Below, one piece after another: positions 45,483-53,689 of a DNA stretch of 64,000 bases. Under the pieces are notes generated by a model. It made no database searches. It worked only from the letters and a program-made list of their open reading frames with translations, and had not been told where the DNA came from. The DNA is taken from positions 3,039,001-3,103,000 of the forward strand of contig NZ_CP015637.1 of assembly GCF_001708445.1 (NCBI RefSeq), in the 5' to 3' direction. Each line of letters starts with the position of its first letter. Position 1 is the stretch's first letter. The position numbers were made by a program, and so were the translations under genes. The DNA comes from Pseudomonas fluorescens. Lineage in GTDB: Bacteria > Pseudomonadota > Gammaproteobacteria > Pseudomonadales > Pseudomonadaceae.

Positions 45483-46103
45483 TTAAGGCATCAGGCTGCG
45501 CAGAATAAGGCTGGAAATGAGCCCAGGGGCCTCTTCAACGACGTCAAGGTTGTGCTGCAACAGCAAAGGGTTGATGTAGGGGCGTAGTGCGAGGTGAATC
45601 GACTCCACTGTCTCATCCAAAGGCGTCTTGCGCTCAAACTCTCCGAGTTCACGCCCCTCTCGTACAATTTGCAGTACGAAGTGTTTGATTCGCATGTCAT
45701 AGACCTGCGAGCTGGGCCAGCGCTCCGACGCAGAGAACGCCGCGATGTCATACAGTTTTCGATCATTAAAAAACAGGTCAACCCCTTTGGTTATAAGGCT
45801 TTTGACCAATCGTCGAAATCGCTCCGTGGGTGAGATACCCACGGCATTGATAGCTTCCTCCACGGCCGCAATGATTTGCGACAGGCAATTGCTGCAAATG
45901 GCTTCACCAATCGCCTGCTTGGAGTCGAAGAACTTGTAGATATACGCCTTGGAAAAACCGATCGCTTTCGCGAGGTCGGAGACTGTTGTCTTGCTGTAAC
46001 CGTATTGACTGAAATGTTCGTTGGCCGCCGCGACTATCTGGTCTCGGATTTCGTGTTCGGCAGGACCGCGAGTGCTGGAAGAGGAAACGGATAATGGGTT
46101 CAT
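45483..46103 (-). CDS. TetR-family repressor of the RND system
   Basis: A 206-residue TetR regulator. The helix-turn-helix is at about 20-65 (IVAAANEHFSQYGYSKTTVSDLAKAIGFSKAYIYKFFDSKQAIGEAI). The rest is a ligand-binding helical domain with little similarity that I can name. It lies between the two halves of the RND system and two matching dyads in its vicinity are the natural targets. The start codon at 46103 lacks a strong ribosome-binding site. Confidence 0.88.
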   Translation of the reverse strand: MNPLSVSSSSTRGPAEHEIRDQIVAAANEHFSQYGYSKTTVSDLAKAIGFSKAYIYKFFDSKQAIGEAICSNCLSQIIAAVEEAINAVGISPTERFRRLVKSLITKGVDLFFNDRKLYDIAAFSASERWPSSQVYDMRIKHFVLQIVREGRELGEFERKTPLDETVESIHLALRPYINPLLLQHNLDVVEEAPGLISSLILRSLMP

Positions 46104-46131
46104 GCGATTAGCTTACGCACCCGCAGGGCTG

Positions 46132-46164
46132 TTGACAACTTATGACCAAATCGTAATATGGTCA
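46132..46164 (+). promoter_or_regulatory. Promoter and TetR-type operator of the outer-membrane channel gene
   Basis: TTGACA (46132-46137), a 16-base spacer and TAATAT (46154-46159). The dyad TGACCA (46143-46148) / TGGTCA (46159-46164) covers the spacer and -10 element, so repressor and polymerase would exclude each other. Confidence 0.75.
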
Positions 46165-46190
46165 CAAATCGATCATTTCAAAGGTGTCAC

Positions 46191-47657
46191 ATGCACCCTT
46201 TCCGTTTTGCCGTTTTGCTAAGTTTCGGTATGGTCACAGGCTGCTCGGTGGGCCCTGACTATTCGGAGCCCAAAGTAGAACTGCCCGCGCATTTTTCAGC
46301 GCATCCACCTACAACACGAACAGTTGACTCAACCTCCAGCGATCTTACCGTCTGGTGGAAGGCTTTCAATGACCCCGTTCTCAGCCAGTTAATCAATCGA
46401 GCCCTTGAACAGAACCTCGATTTAGCTCAGGCAACCGCCAGGATCGAACAGGCTCACGCGGGCTTGGGAGCAGCTAATGCCGCTCTTTTGCCGTCGGCCA
46501 CCGTCAGTGGCCAAGCGGCTAGAGCGCGACAATCCTTGGAAACACCGTTGGGCCAAGTGCTGAATTCAGATCCATCCTATAACCGCTACGGTAGTGCTTA
46601 TGAGGCGAATCTCAATGCTGGCTGGGAACTTGATGTGTTTGGAGGATTACGTCGAGGCAAGGAAGCAGCCGTGGCCGACTACCAGGCGTCCCAAGCAGCA
46701 GCAGTTGCCACACGGCTAGCAGTGGTAGCGCAGACTGCTGACCTTTACATCAGCATCCGCGGCCTGCAAGCACGCCTGGAAATTGCCCGAAAGCAAGTAG
46801 AGACGCGACAACACCTGCTCGCCACCATCGAACATCTCTACGCCAAAGGACTGGCTGCTGAACTGCAGCTGAATCAGACTCAAGGATCGTTGAACCAAGC
46901 GCAAGCAACGGTGCCAGTACTGCAGGCTGGCCTTGATTCGGCAATGAACGCTATGGATGTCATCTTGGGTAAGCCACCGGGTACTTATACTGCGCAGTTG
47001 GCTCAATCGACACACATCCCGGATGTACCACAATTCGCCAGCCTGGGCTCTCCAGCGGACCTCCTGCGCCGACGTCCAGATTTGATCGTCGCAGAGCGCC
47101 GGCTGGCGGCATCAAACGCTCGCATCGGCGAAGCCATTTCCGAGTACTACCCCAAGTTTTCCGTAGGCGCGCTGATAGGCAGCGCGACGTCGGTCTCCAG
47201 CGGAAATCTTTTCTCCAACGATGCCAGTCAGGCATCGGCGGTATTGGGACTACGCTGGAGGCTGTTCGACTTTGGCCGTATTAACGCTCAGATTGACTTG
47301 GCCAAGGGGCAAGAAGCTGAAGCGTTAGCCGCCTATCGCCAGTCAGTGCTACGGGCCTCCGAGGATGTCGAAACCGCTTTTTCCGCGCTGATCAACCGCG
47401 AGCAGCAGCTTAAACAGCTTGCGCAGGGTGAAATTGCTTTTACAAAAGCCCGAGACAGATCATTCACCGCCTACGAAAAAGGCGTGGTGAGCCTGATCGA
47501 AGTACTGGGTGCCGATGAGAACTTGTTAGCCGCATCTGATGGCAGAGCACAAGCCCAAACGGAATCGGCTCGAGCTGCGGTGGCCACATTCAAAGCATTG
47601 GGTGGCGGTTGGCAACACGAGTCACAAGACCCGCGATTTCTCTCGAGTGCCCAATAA
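46191..47657 (+). CDS. Outer-membrane efflux channel (OprM/NodT type)
   Basis: A 488-residue TolC-like lipoprotein with lipobox TGC (GMVTGCSVGPDY) at residue 17. The double OEP domain is visible: ALEQNLDLAQATARIEQA, the SYEANLNAGWELDVFGGLRRGKEAA segment, LLRRRPDLIVAERRLAASNARIG, and the C-terminal VEDVETAF-like repeat (SEDVETAFSALINREQQ). It is transcribed divergently from the adaptor and pump genes and would complete a tripartite pump. The ATG at 46191 has AAGGTG upstream; the longer frame overlaps the operator. Confidence 0.9.
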   Translation: MHPFRFAVLLSFGMVTGCSVGPDYSEPKVELPAHFSAHPPTTRTVDSTSSDLTVWWKAFNDPVLSQLINRALEQNLDLAQATARIEQAHAGLGAANAALLPSATVSGQAARARQSLETPLGQVLNSDPSYNRYGSAYEANLNAGWELDVFGGLRRGKEAAVADYQASQAAAVATRLAVVAQTADLYISIRGLQARLEIARKQVETRQHLLATIEHLYAKGLAAELQLNQTQGSLNQAQATVPVLQAGLDSAMNAMDVILGKPPGTYTAQLAQSTHIPDVPQFASLGSPADLLRRRPDLIVAERRLAASNARIGEAISEYYPKFSVGALIGSATSVSSGNLFSNDASQASAVLGLRWRLFDFGRINAQIDLAKGQEAEALAAYRQSVLRASEDVETAFSALINREQQLKQLAQGEIAFTKARDRSFTAYEKGVVSLIEVLGADENLLAASDGRAQAQTESARAAVATFKALGGGWQHESQDPRFLSSAQ

Positions 47658-47693
47658 CAGTCGAATACCTCACGAAACGGTTCATCCCACTTT

Positions 47694-47717
47694 ACGGCCT
47701 TAACTGGCCGTTTTTTT
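47694..47717 (+). terminator. Terminator of the channel gene
   Basis: Stem ACGGCC / GGCCGT with TTAACT loop, followed by seven T. Confidence 0.85.
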
Positions 47718-47725
47718 CTGGAGAA

Positions 47726-47863
47726 ATGAACTCGGGGTCAAATGCAGATGTTCCTGAGGTACTGACGCAGTGGGAAGATGCTCATTCCCCTGCATGTCTG
47801 CTGGTGGACGGCAAGCCAGGTGCTCACCCAGAAGAATCAGCCTCGCCATCCATAGACCGGTAA
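47726..47863 (+). CDS. Short ORF after the RND channel
   Basis: Forty-five codons with an excellent CTGGAGAA before the ATG. The product, MNSGSNADVPEVLTQWEDAH..., is acidic and has no recognisable domain. It starts eight bases after the terminator, so it would need its own promoter. Low confidence. Confidence 0.25.
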   Translation: MNSGSNADVPEVLTQWEDAHSPACLLVDGKPGAHPEESASPSIDR

Positions 47864-48246
47864 AGAGCGTTCCCTTCTGGGTGAGCGCGGAAAAGATACT
47901 CCCGACTGACAATCATTATCAATAATTTCCGATTAGCCGCTGAGTGCGCAGGGGAAGCGGACCGTGGATTTGCAGTAGTCGCTGATGAAGTTACCTCCAG
48001 GGGTTCAGACCCAACCCTATCTCCCACTGCCCAGGGCGTGAACCTGCATAACCCTGGGAATCGGAACATCGAGGCCGTGCGATACACGCGGTCCTGAAGA
48101 CAAAATGCATTAACCAACGTTGTACACTCATCGTGTGTAGCCGGAACCCAAGCGTAAAGCCATGACGCCATTCCCTATGCCCCCTGGTTGATCGGCGGCG
48201 CTTTGTGCCGTCCGACGTGGTAAATCCTACTGATCGGAGCATCACC
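47864..48246. other. Intergenic region with decayed sequence
   Basis: 383 bases with no intact gene. They hold a Fur-box-like AT-rich dyad near 47908-47928 (CAATCATTATCAATAAT) and a chemoreceptor fragment at 47933-48004. The last 100 bases probably carry the promoter for the isochorismatase-type gene. Confidence 0.5.
47933..48004 (+). pseudogene. Methyl-accepting chemotaxis protein fragment
   Basis: Twenty-four codons read LAAECAGEADRGFAVVADEV then TSRG. The tip of the chemoreceptor signalling domain reads ...EAARAGE-GRGFAVVADEVR..., so this is a short remnant of such a gene. No other part of a receptor is adjacent; the frame runs on to a stop in unrelated sequence. Confidence 0.7.
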
Positions 48247-48852
48247 ATGAACCCGAGTACAACCGCCCTTGTGTTGATTGAATTCCAGAATGACTTCACC
48301 ACCCCGGGTGGGGTCTTCCACGACGCCGTCAAAGACGTCATGCATGCCACCGACATGCTTGCCAACACCGCCACTACGGTGCAACAAGCGCGCAAACTCG
48401 GCGTGAAGATCATCCACCTGCCCATCCAGTTTGCCGACGGTTATCCAGAGCTGACCCTGCGCTCCTACGGGATTCTCAAAGGCGTGGCAGATGGCAGCGC
48501 CTTCCGCGCCGGCAGCTGGGGCGCTGAAATCACCGATGCACTGACCCATGAATCAAGCGACATCGTGGTCGAGGGCAAGCGTGGGCTGGACGGTTTCGCC
48601 ACCACGGGCCTGGACCTGGTGCTGCGCAACAATGGCATCCAGCATCTGGTGGTGGCGGGTTTTCTCACCAACTGTTGCGTTGAAGGCACCGTCCGGACCG
48701 GCTATGAAAAGGGCTATGAGGTGGTGACACTGACCGATTGCACAGCGACCTTCACCGATGAACAACAACACGCCGCCGAGCAATTTACCTTGCCGATGTT
48801 TTCGCAAACGCTGAAGCACACACAGTTCCTGGCCGCGTTGAACGCCAAATAA
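48247..48852 (+). CDS. Isochorismatase-family cysteine hydrolase
   Basis: A 201-residue alpha/beta hydrolase of the isochorismatase/nicotinamidase superfamily. The catalytic triad is visible as D in IEFQNDF (D15), the Lys in EGKRGLDGF and Cys in VAGFLTNCCVEGTVRTGYEKGYEV, where a cis-peptide-containing motif precedes the nucleophile. The real substrate cannot be told. The ATG at 48247 has CGGAGC upstream; the codons before it lack homology. Confidence 0.88.
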   Translation: MNPSTTALVLIEFQNDFTTPGGVFHDAVKDVMHATDMLANTATTVQQARKLGVKIIHLPIQFADGYPELTLRSYGILKGVADGSAFRAGSWGAEITDALTHESSDIVVEGKRGLDGFATTGLDLVLRNNGIQHLVVAGFLTNCCVEGTVRTGYEKGYEVVTLTDCTATFTDEQQHAAEQFTLPMFSQTLKHTQFLAALNAK

Positions 48853-48888
48853 CCCAAAAATGCCCAGCGCGAAGGGTTGCCCGTCGTG

Positions 48889-49053
48889 ATGCGGCGGGTA
48901 ATCCGGCGAGCTTGGCAATCATTGGCAGGCCCGCATCGAACGACGCCGTTGCCGGTTCCTAGTGCAGAGGCGCTGGCCAGTTTCGATTCTTGGTTTGAAA
49001 TCATAGAGCAGCTGCAGCAACAAATTTCAGAACTCGACGTTCGCTGGAATTAG
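48889..49053 (+). CDS. Short ORF, possible gene remnant
   Basis: Fifty-four codons beginning MRRVIRRAWQSL and ending in a helix-like FDSWFEIIEQLQQQISELDV. The ribosome-binding site is distant. It may be the tail of a decayed gene; no family recognised. Confidence 0.25.
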   Translation: MRRVIRRAWQSLAGPHRTTPLPVPSAEALASFDSWFEIIEQLQQQISELDVRWN

Positions 49054-49123
49054 CGCCTCACTCTTTCGTTCCACCCCTCCCCCTTCAAAGTCAGCCGCTA
49101 TAGCGGCAAGGACGAGTGTTGCC

Positions 49124-49276
49124 GTGAGCATCATCGACGACGTAATGACCGACAAGATCACCCTGCACAGCCTGGACTTTGTGCAGGTTCAGCTGGAAGG
49201 CGGCCAGCGCCTCCACGTCTGGCACCCTGAGTTGCCCCGCCGCGCATGCGAGGGAGATTTGACGCGGCAAGGATGA
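49124..49276 (+). CDS. Short ORF, possible gene remnant
   Basis: GTG start, 50 codons: ...MTDKITLHSLDFVQVQLEGG then QRLHVWHPELPRRACEG. The strand-turn-strand text looks like a real protein, but neither the start nor a promoter is clear. Confidence 0.3.
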   Translation: MSIIDDVMTDKITLHSLDFVQVQLEGGQRLHVWHPELPRRACEGDLTRQG

Positions 49277-49503
49277 AGGCCTGCATGGAAAAATCTGCCT
49301 TTCAGATGCGCGACATGCGCGCAAAAGCTGCAACAGACAAGAAGGAATCGACAGGCAGCAGTCGGGATGCACGAGATCAGTTGGGTATACAACTGTCAGC
49401 ATGACATAGAAATATAACCTATTGTTTTATATGGCATTTAAACCAAAAATATCAGCGACAGGGTATCCGCCAGAGTCGAGAGCCTTGCGCGAGTTACTCA
49501 CGT

Positions 49504-51870
49504 CTAGCGCCAATCCAGATTGTGAAACAGTTCGTCCTCCTGATCAAAGTGCAGGCGCACGAGGGTGTCCAGGCGAATCAGCTGATGCTGAATCTCGTCA
49601 GCAGGTGCCGTCGCGGGGTCGGAACTGAAGTCGCTGCTCATGCGCGCGAGTAAATGGATAAGGCGAAAGATCTCTCGGTGAGCATGGCTCATCGCTGACA
49701 TGGGGTCCTCGCCCGGCATGCTCAGCGTCAGCAGCGGGTAGAGTGTGTCTTCGTCGTTGTGTTCGTGCTGCGCCAGTACTGTTTGCAGCTTGTCGACCAG
49801 CGCCACCAGGTCGCTCCGTGCTTGCGCAACTGGACGCTGGGCAAAGTCATTGGCCATTTGGTGCAGATCATTCAATACGGCAGTGAGTTGTTGATGCTCA
49901 TCATGCAGGCGATCGATATGCTCAGCGGTGAGCGTTTGTTTCCTCCTTCCCCACCACGGCCCCAGTGCCCGCAGGGCATTGAGGATGATCACCACGTCTA
50001 TGCCCTCCTGCACCATGGCGCCGATCAGCGGCTGCAGGTAACCCGAGGCTGCCACGGCCATGGCCAGCAATGACAACCCCATGCCGACCAGCACTCCCTG
50101 GCGCGCGATGTAACGGGTGCGCCGGGCGATGTCCAGTGCCTCGACCAGACGATCCAGTCGATCCACCAGCAGCACAACACCAGCGGCTTGTGCAGAAGCG
50201 GTGGCGCCGCTGGCTCCGATTGCCACACCGACATCAGCCGCCGCCAGCGCCGGTGCGTCATTGATGCCATCGCCGACCATCAGCGTGCTGGCGTGCTGGC
50301 CATCCTGCTGTAGCGCCCGCACTTTATCTTCAGGGGTCAACCCGGCACGCAACTCGTCAATCCCGGCAGACAGCGCAATCATCTCGGCAGTTTCCAGGCG
50401 ATCCCCGGTGAGCATGACGATCTTTTCGATGCCTCTGTTGCGCAGTCGACGCAGCGTCTGTGGCGTTTCGCGCCGAATGTTGTCCGAGAAAACAAACAGG
50501 CCCGCGAGTTTCCCGTCCACGTCGATGAAGCTTCCGCTGCACGCCAGGTGGTCCATGCGGCGCAGCATGGCTACGACCCAGCCGGTTGCCTCGGCGTCTT
50601 TGTGCGCAAAAGACAAAGTACCAAAGCGCACCTGCATGCCATCGACGCACCCACAAAGCCCCGCGCCCGGGCTTTCTTCCACGCCCTGCGGGACGCTGAG
50701 CGACAACTGCCCCTGATGGGCTGCTTCAACAATTGCCTGGCAGATAGGATGTGTCGAGGCCTGCGCCAGAGACGCGGCCAGGCCAAGCAAGCGTTGCGGA
50801 TCGTGCAGTCCGTTGACCTCTATCGACTGCAGACGAGCATGGCCGCTGGTCAGAGTACCGGTCTTGTCGAGAAAAACCTGCTTGACCGTGGCCAGTGCTT
50901 CCAAGGTCGCGCCATCCTTGATCAGGATCCCGCGTTGCGCTGCCCTTGAAATACCCGAGATAAACGCAATCGGTACCGCCAGAATCAAAGGGCAAGGTGT
51001 CGCCACCACCAGAACAGCCAACGCTCGCAAAGGATCGCCGCTCAGTTGCCAGGCCAACCCGGCAATCAACAATGTCAGCGGGATAAAGAACACTGCATAA
51101 CGGTCAGCCATGCGCACGAAAGGAGCGCGTGAACGGCGCGCTGACTCGGCCATCCGCACGATGCCGGCATAGGTGCTCTGCGCAGCTGTTCGCGTGGAAA
51201 TCAGCAAGATCGGCGCGCCGACGTTGGAAACACCGCTGTGCAGCAGCTCACCCTCTCGACGGGTGACGGGCAACGACTCACCACTGAGCGCCGATTCGTC
51301 CAGAACGGCCGTCGAACTCAGCAAGCGACCATCGACCGGTATCACCTCCCCCAACCGCACCAGCAATGTCTGATTCAGCGTGACCTGCTCGATGGGGATC
51401 TTGCGCAGGCTGCCGCCCTCCTGCAACCAGGCAAAGTGTGGCGCGCGGTCGATGAGCGCACGCAACTCACGGTCAGCGCGTTGCTTGGTGAAGTACTCCA
51501 GGGCTCGTCCGGTCGCCAGCATCAAGGCGATCACCGCGGACACCAGTGCCTGCCCGAAAAACAGCGCCGAGGTGATGGACAGCAACGCAATCAGGTCCAC
51601 ACCGGCCTCGCGCCGGGCAAGACGCCCCACAATCTCGATGAGCAGCACCGCAACCATCACCAGGCTGCCTGCGGCCCAACACATAGATGCCCAATCAGGC
51701 TGCTGCGCGACATGCGCAATGCCCCCGGCCGCCAGCGTCAGTGCCGTGAGCAGCAATAGGAGGGGATCCAGCCACTTAGCGAGCATGGAAGTGAGTTCCT
51801 CAAAAAGCGATTTGACCACCTCTGCCGTCACAACAAGGCCGAGCCAGGCCACGAGCAAGCACCTGGTCAT
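49504..51870 (-). CDS. P1B-5-type (Nia-like) metal ATPase with C-terminal hemerythrin domain
   Basis: A 788-residue P1B-ATPase without an N-terminal metal-binding domain. Landmarks in order are: SGESLPVTRREG in the A domain, ATPCPLILAVP (the TPCP metal motif), phosphorylated D335 in DKTGTLT, STHPICQAI, GDGINDAPALAAADVG and VQEGIDVVIILNALRAL. TPCP plus QExxD defines the P1B-5 group, for which Ni2+/Fe2+ export is described. The last 140 residues are hemerythrin-like with HDEHQQL, HEHNDEDTLYP, HAHREIFRLIH and HFDQEDELF. I start at ATG 51870 (GGGAACG upstream) rather than TTG 51900. An Anr-like box lies 134-147 bases upstream. Confidence 0.9.
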   Translation of the reverse strand: MTRCLLVAWLGLVVTAEVVKSLFEELTSMLAKWLDPLLLLLTALTLAAGGIAHVAQQPDWASMCWAAGSLVMVAVLLIEIVGRLARREAGVDLIALLSITSALFFGQALVSAVIALMLATGRALEYFTKQRADRELRALIDRAPHFAWLQEGGSLRKIPIEQVTLNQTLLVRLGEVIPVDGRLLSSTAVLDESALSGESLPVTRREGELLHSGVSNVGAPILLISTRTAAQSTYAGIVRMAESARRSRAPFVRMADRYAVFFIPLTLLIAGLAWQLSGDPLRALAVLVVATPCPLILAVPIAFISGISRAAQRGILIKDGATLEALATVKQVFLDKTGTLTSGHARLQSIEVNGLHDPQRLLGLAASLAQASTHPICQAIVEAAHQGQLSLSVPQGVEESPGAGLCGCVDGMQVRFGTLSFAHKDAEATGWVVAMLRRMDHLACSGSFIDVDGKLAGLFVFSDNIRRETPQTLRRLRNRGIEKIVMLTGDRLETAEMIALSAGIDELRAGLTPEDKVRALQQDGQHASTLMVGDGINDAPALAAADVGVAIGASGATASAQAAGVVLLVDRLDRLVEALDIARRTRYIARQGVLVGMGLSLLAMAVAASGYLQPLIGAMVQEGIDVVIILNALRALGPWWGRRKQTLTAEHIDRLHDEHQQLTAVLNDLHQMANDFAQRPVAQARSDLVALVDKLQTVLAQHEHNDEDTLYPLLTLSMPGEDPMSAMSHAHREIFRLIHLLARMSSDFSSDPATAPADEIQHQLIRLDTLVRLHFDQEDELFHNLDWR

Positions 51871-52003
51871 GACGTTCCCGCTGTCGGTCCTCGCCTGCAA
51901 AGCGCAGCCGTTCGAATAAAATAGCTGGGTTTATCCAGTATTTGCGCTGACATTTATCACATAAACAGCGGGCGATTAACGGCGTGCGCCCCCTGGACCC
52001 TTT

Positions 52004-52017
52004 TTGATTTAGCTCAA
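52004..52017 (-). promoter_or_regulatory. Anr/FNR-like box upstream of the metal ATPase
   Basis: TTGATTTAGCTCAA matches TTGAT-N4-ATCAA at nine of ten positions. Centred about 140 bases before the ATPase ATG, it would place a class II start site near 51969. Confidence 0.6.
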
Positions 52018-52087
52018 TATCTGTCGATCGCTCAGGCGTAAAAACAACAACGGATAGAACGAGCAAAGAGTCACTTGTGGCGAGCGT

Positions 52088-52275
52088 GCTAGCCATAATG
52101 CCGTTCAGTTAAGCGTACATCGCCTTCTGTAGGAGCGAGGGGGACGCCTAGTTCTTGCTCGCGAAAAACGTCAACGATAACGCGTGTTTCCTGAGTGAAC
52201 GCGGCGCCTGTGAGTTCTTCGCGAGCAAGCTCGCTCCTACAAAAAAAGCCTTAACTGAACGGCATTAGGGCTAGC
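52088..52275. repeat. Composite inverted repeat containing REP-like arms
   Basis: Outer arms GCTAGCC-TAATGCCGTTCAG...(left) and the matching CTGAACGGCATTA-GGCTAGC (right) enclose inner arms TGTAGGAGCGAG-CTTGCTCGCGAA in opposite orientation. The left inner arm carries 14 extra bases (52140-52153). The whole is a MITE-like or REPIN-type element between the divergent ATPase and BON genes. Confidence 0.75.
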
Positions 52276-52357
52276 CACAGTTACAGTGTTCGTCATCAAC
52301 TGACCAGCATCAGGTTGTTGTGCCCCGTGTTTTTTTAATTGAGAAAAGGACACCATC

Positions 52358-53005
52358 ATGAATTACTTAAGTTTGCGAAATACCATTTTGGATGAGCTGG
52401 ATTTTCAGCCCGATATCGACGCTGCCCACATTGGCGTAAGCGTGGACAACGGTGTCGTCACACTCTCAGGCTACGTGAAAAGCTACGCCCAGAAGATCAG
52501 TGCCGAGCGTGCGGTCAAAACTGTCAAAGGCGTACGCGCAGTGGCTGAAGAACTCCAGGTCCGGCTGAACAAAGACGCCGGCACAGAAGATGACGCCATC
52601 GCAAAACGCGCCTTGAACATCATCTCGTGGCGATCCGATACACCCGAAGGCGACATCAAGGTGATCGTGCAAAAAGGATGGGTGATCCTTGAAGGCCAGG
52701 TGGATTGGCAGTATCAGAAGGAAACCGCCGAGAGTGCCGTGCGCAAACTGTCCGGTGTGGTGGGCATAGACAATCGCCTCACCCTGCGCACGAGAGTCAA
52801 GGTCACGGATATTCAGCAGAGCATCGAAGAGGCACTCAAACGCAATGCAGAAGTCGATGCCAAGGGCATACAAATCAAGGTCGTAGGCGGTGTGGTCAAG
52901 CTCGAAGGCAAGGTGCATTTCTGGCGCGAACGTCAGATTGCGGAACGGGCCGCCTGGTCGGTGCCAGGTGTCAGTAAGGTGGAGGATTATTTGCTGATCG
53001 CCTGA
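52358..53005 (+). CDS. Triple-BON-domain stress protein
   Basis: A 215-residue protein made of three consecutive BON domains (about 3-70, 78-145 and 147-213), each with the V-NGVVTLSG..., GWVILEG... or GVVKLEGKV strand and a following helix. There is no signal peptide, so it stays in the cytosol, unlike OsmY. BON modules bind phospholipid or glycan surfaces. GAAAAGGA lies before the start. It is divergent from the ATPase and 35 bases upstream of the phosphoribosyltransferase-like gene. Confidence 0.88.
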   Translation: MNYLSLRNTILDELDFQPDIDAAHIGVSVDNGVVTLSGYVKSYAQKISAERAVKTVKGVRAVAEELQVRLNKDAGTEDDAIAKRALNIISWRSDTPEGDIKVIVQKGWVILEGQVDWQYQKETAESAVRKLSGVVGIDNRLTLRTRVKVTDIQQSIEEALKRNAEVDAKGIQIKVVGGVVKLEGKVHFWRERQIAERAAWSVPGVSKVEDYLLIA

Positions 53006-53040
53006 ATCAATGCCCCAAGGGTTAGGGAAAGGAGAAGGCA

Positions 53041-53613
53041 ATGACGATCCTACTGGCAACCCAGCGGTTACGCCTGTATGACAGCAATGAGCTTGATAAT
53101 GTGTTGCAGGCGATGGCGCGTAAGGCCACCCACTTGCTGCCAGCCTCGCACACGGCACTGATTGGCCTCCAACGCCGGGGCGAGCCTTTGGCTCAACGGT
53201 TGCGCCAGTGCATTGCGCGTCAGACCGGTCAACCGGAACTCCCTCTTTTCCCCCTTCAGGTCAAGCGTTACACCGATGACCTGCAAGTGCTGCATACCTA
53301 CACGCAATTGATCGAGAACCCAGGCCTGGGCAACCTGGACGTTGCCAACACGACGTTCCTGGTTGTCGATGACGTGCTGTTTGAAGGTCATTCGCTGCTG
53401 CGTACTTGCGCCTATCTGGCACAACTGGGTGCTTGTCGGGTCTACACGGCGGTGCTGGTCGACCGACATGTCTGTCAGCAGCCGATCCGGGCCGACATTG
53501 TCGGCGTGCACCTGCAAGTCGCCGCCGATGACGTCGTCGAGTGCAACGTGCCGCCTTTCGAACAGGCGTTTTGCATCGAGGTGGTTCGGCATGGCGCTGC
53601 CCATCGGCGCTAG
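53041..53613 (+). CDS. Phosphoribosyltransferase-fold protein (PyrR-like)
   Basis: A 190-residue protein with the PyrR/type I PRTase layout: HTALIGLQRRGEPLAQRLRQ near residue 40, VKRYTDDL, and the PRPP-loop region TTFLVVDDVLFEGHSLLRTCAYLAQLGACRVYTAVLVDR near 105-140. In active PRTases the loop is usually VDD-x-x-x-TG-T; here it reads VDDVLFEGHS, so the T-G-R-T phosphate cradle is altered. It probably follows the BON gene in one transcript and converges on ppsA. Function uncertain. Confidence 0.75.
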   Translation: MTILLATQRLRLYDSNELDNVLQAMARKATHLLPASHTALIGLQRRGEPLAQRLRQCIARQTGQPELPLFPLQVKRYTDDLQVLHTYTQLIENPGLGNLDVANTTFLVVDDVLFEGHSLLRTCAYLAQLGACRVYTAVLVDRHVCQQPIRADIVGVHLQVAADDVVECNVPPFEQAFCIEVVRHGAAHRR

Positions 53614-53689
53614 CTAATGGGGGTGTTATCTACGCAGGGTCGAAACCGCGATTACAGCGCTATTGCCGATGGTGCGAAAGCCGCCCTCT

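Larger units (their letters stand above)
48853..49503. other. Region with short remnants between the hydrolase and the metal ATPase
   Basis: 651 bases. Two short forward frames (48889-49053 and 49124-49276) have protein-like text. 49277-49503 holds nothing that I recognise and becomes AT-rich near 49400-49450. Confidence 0.5.
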
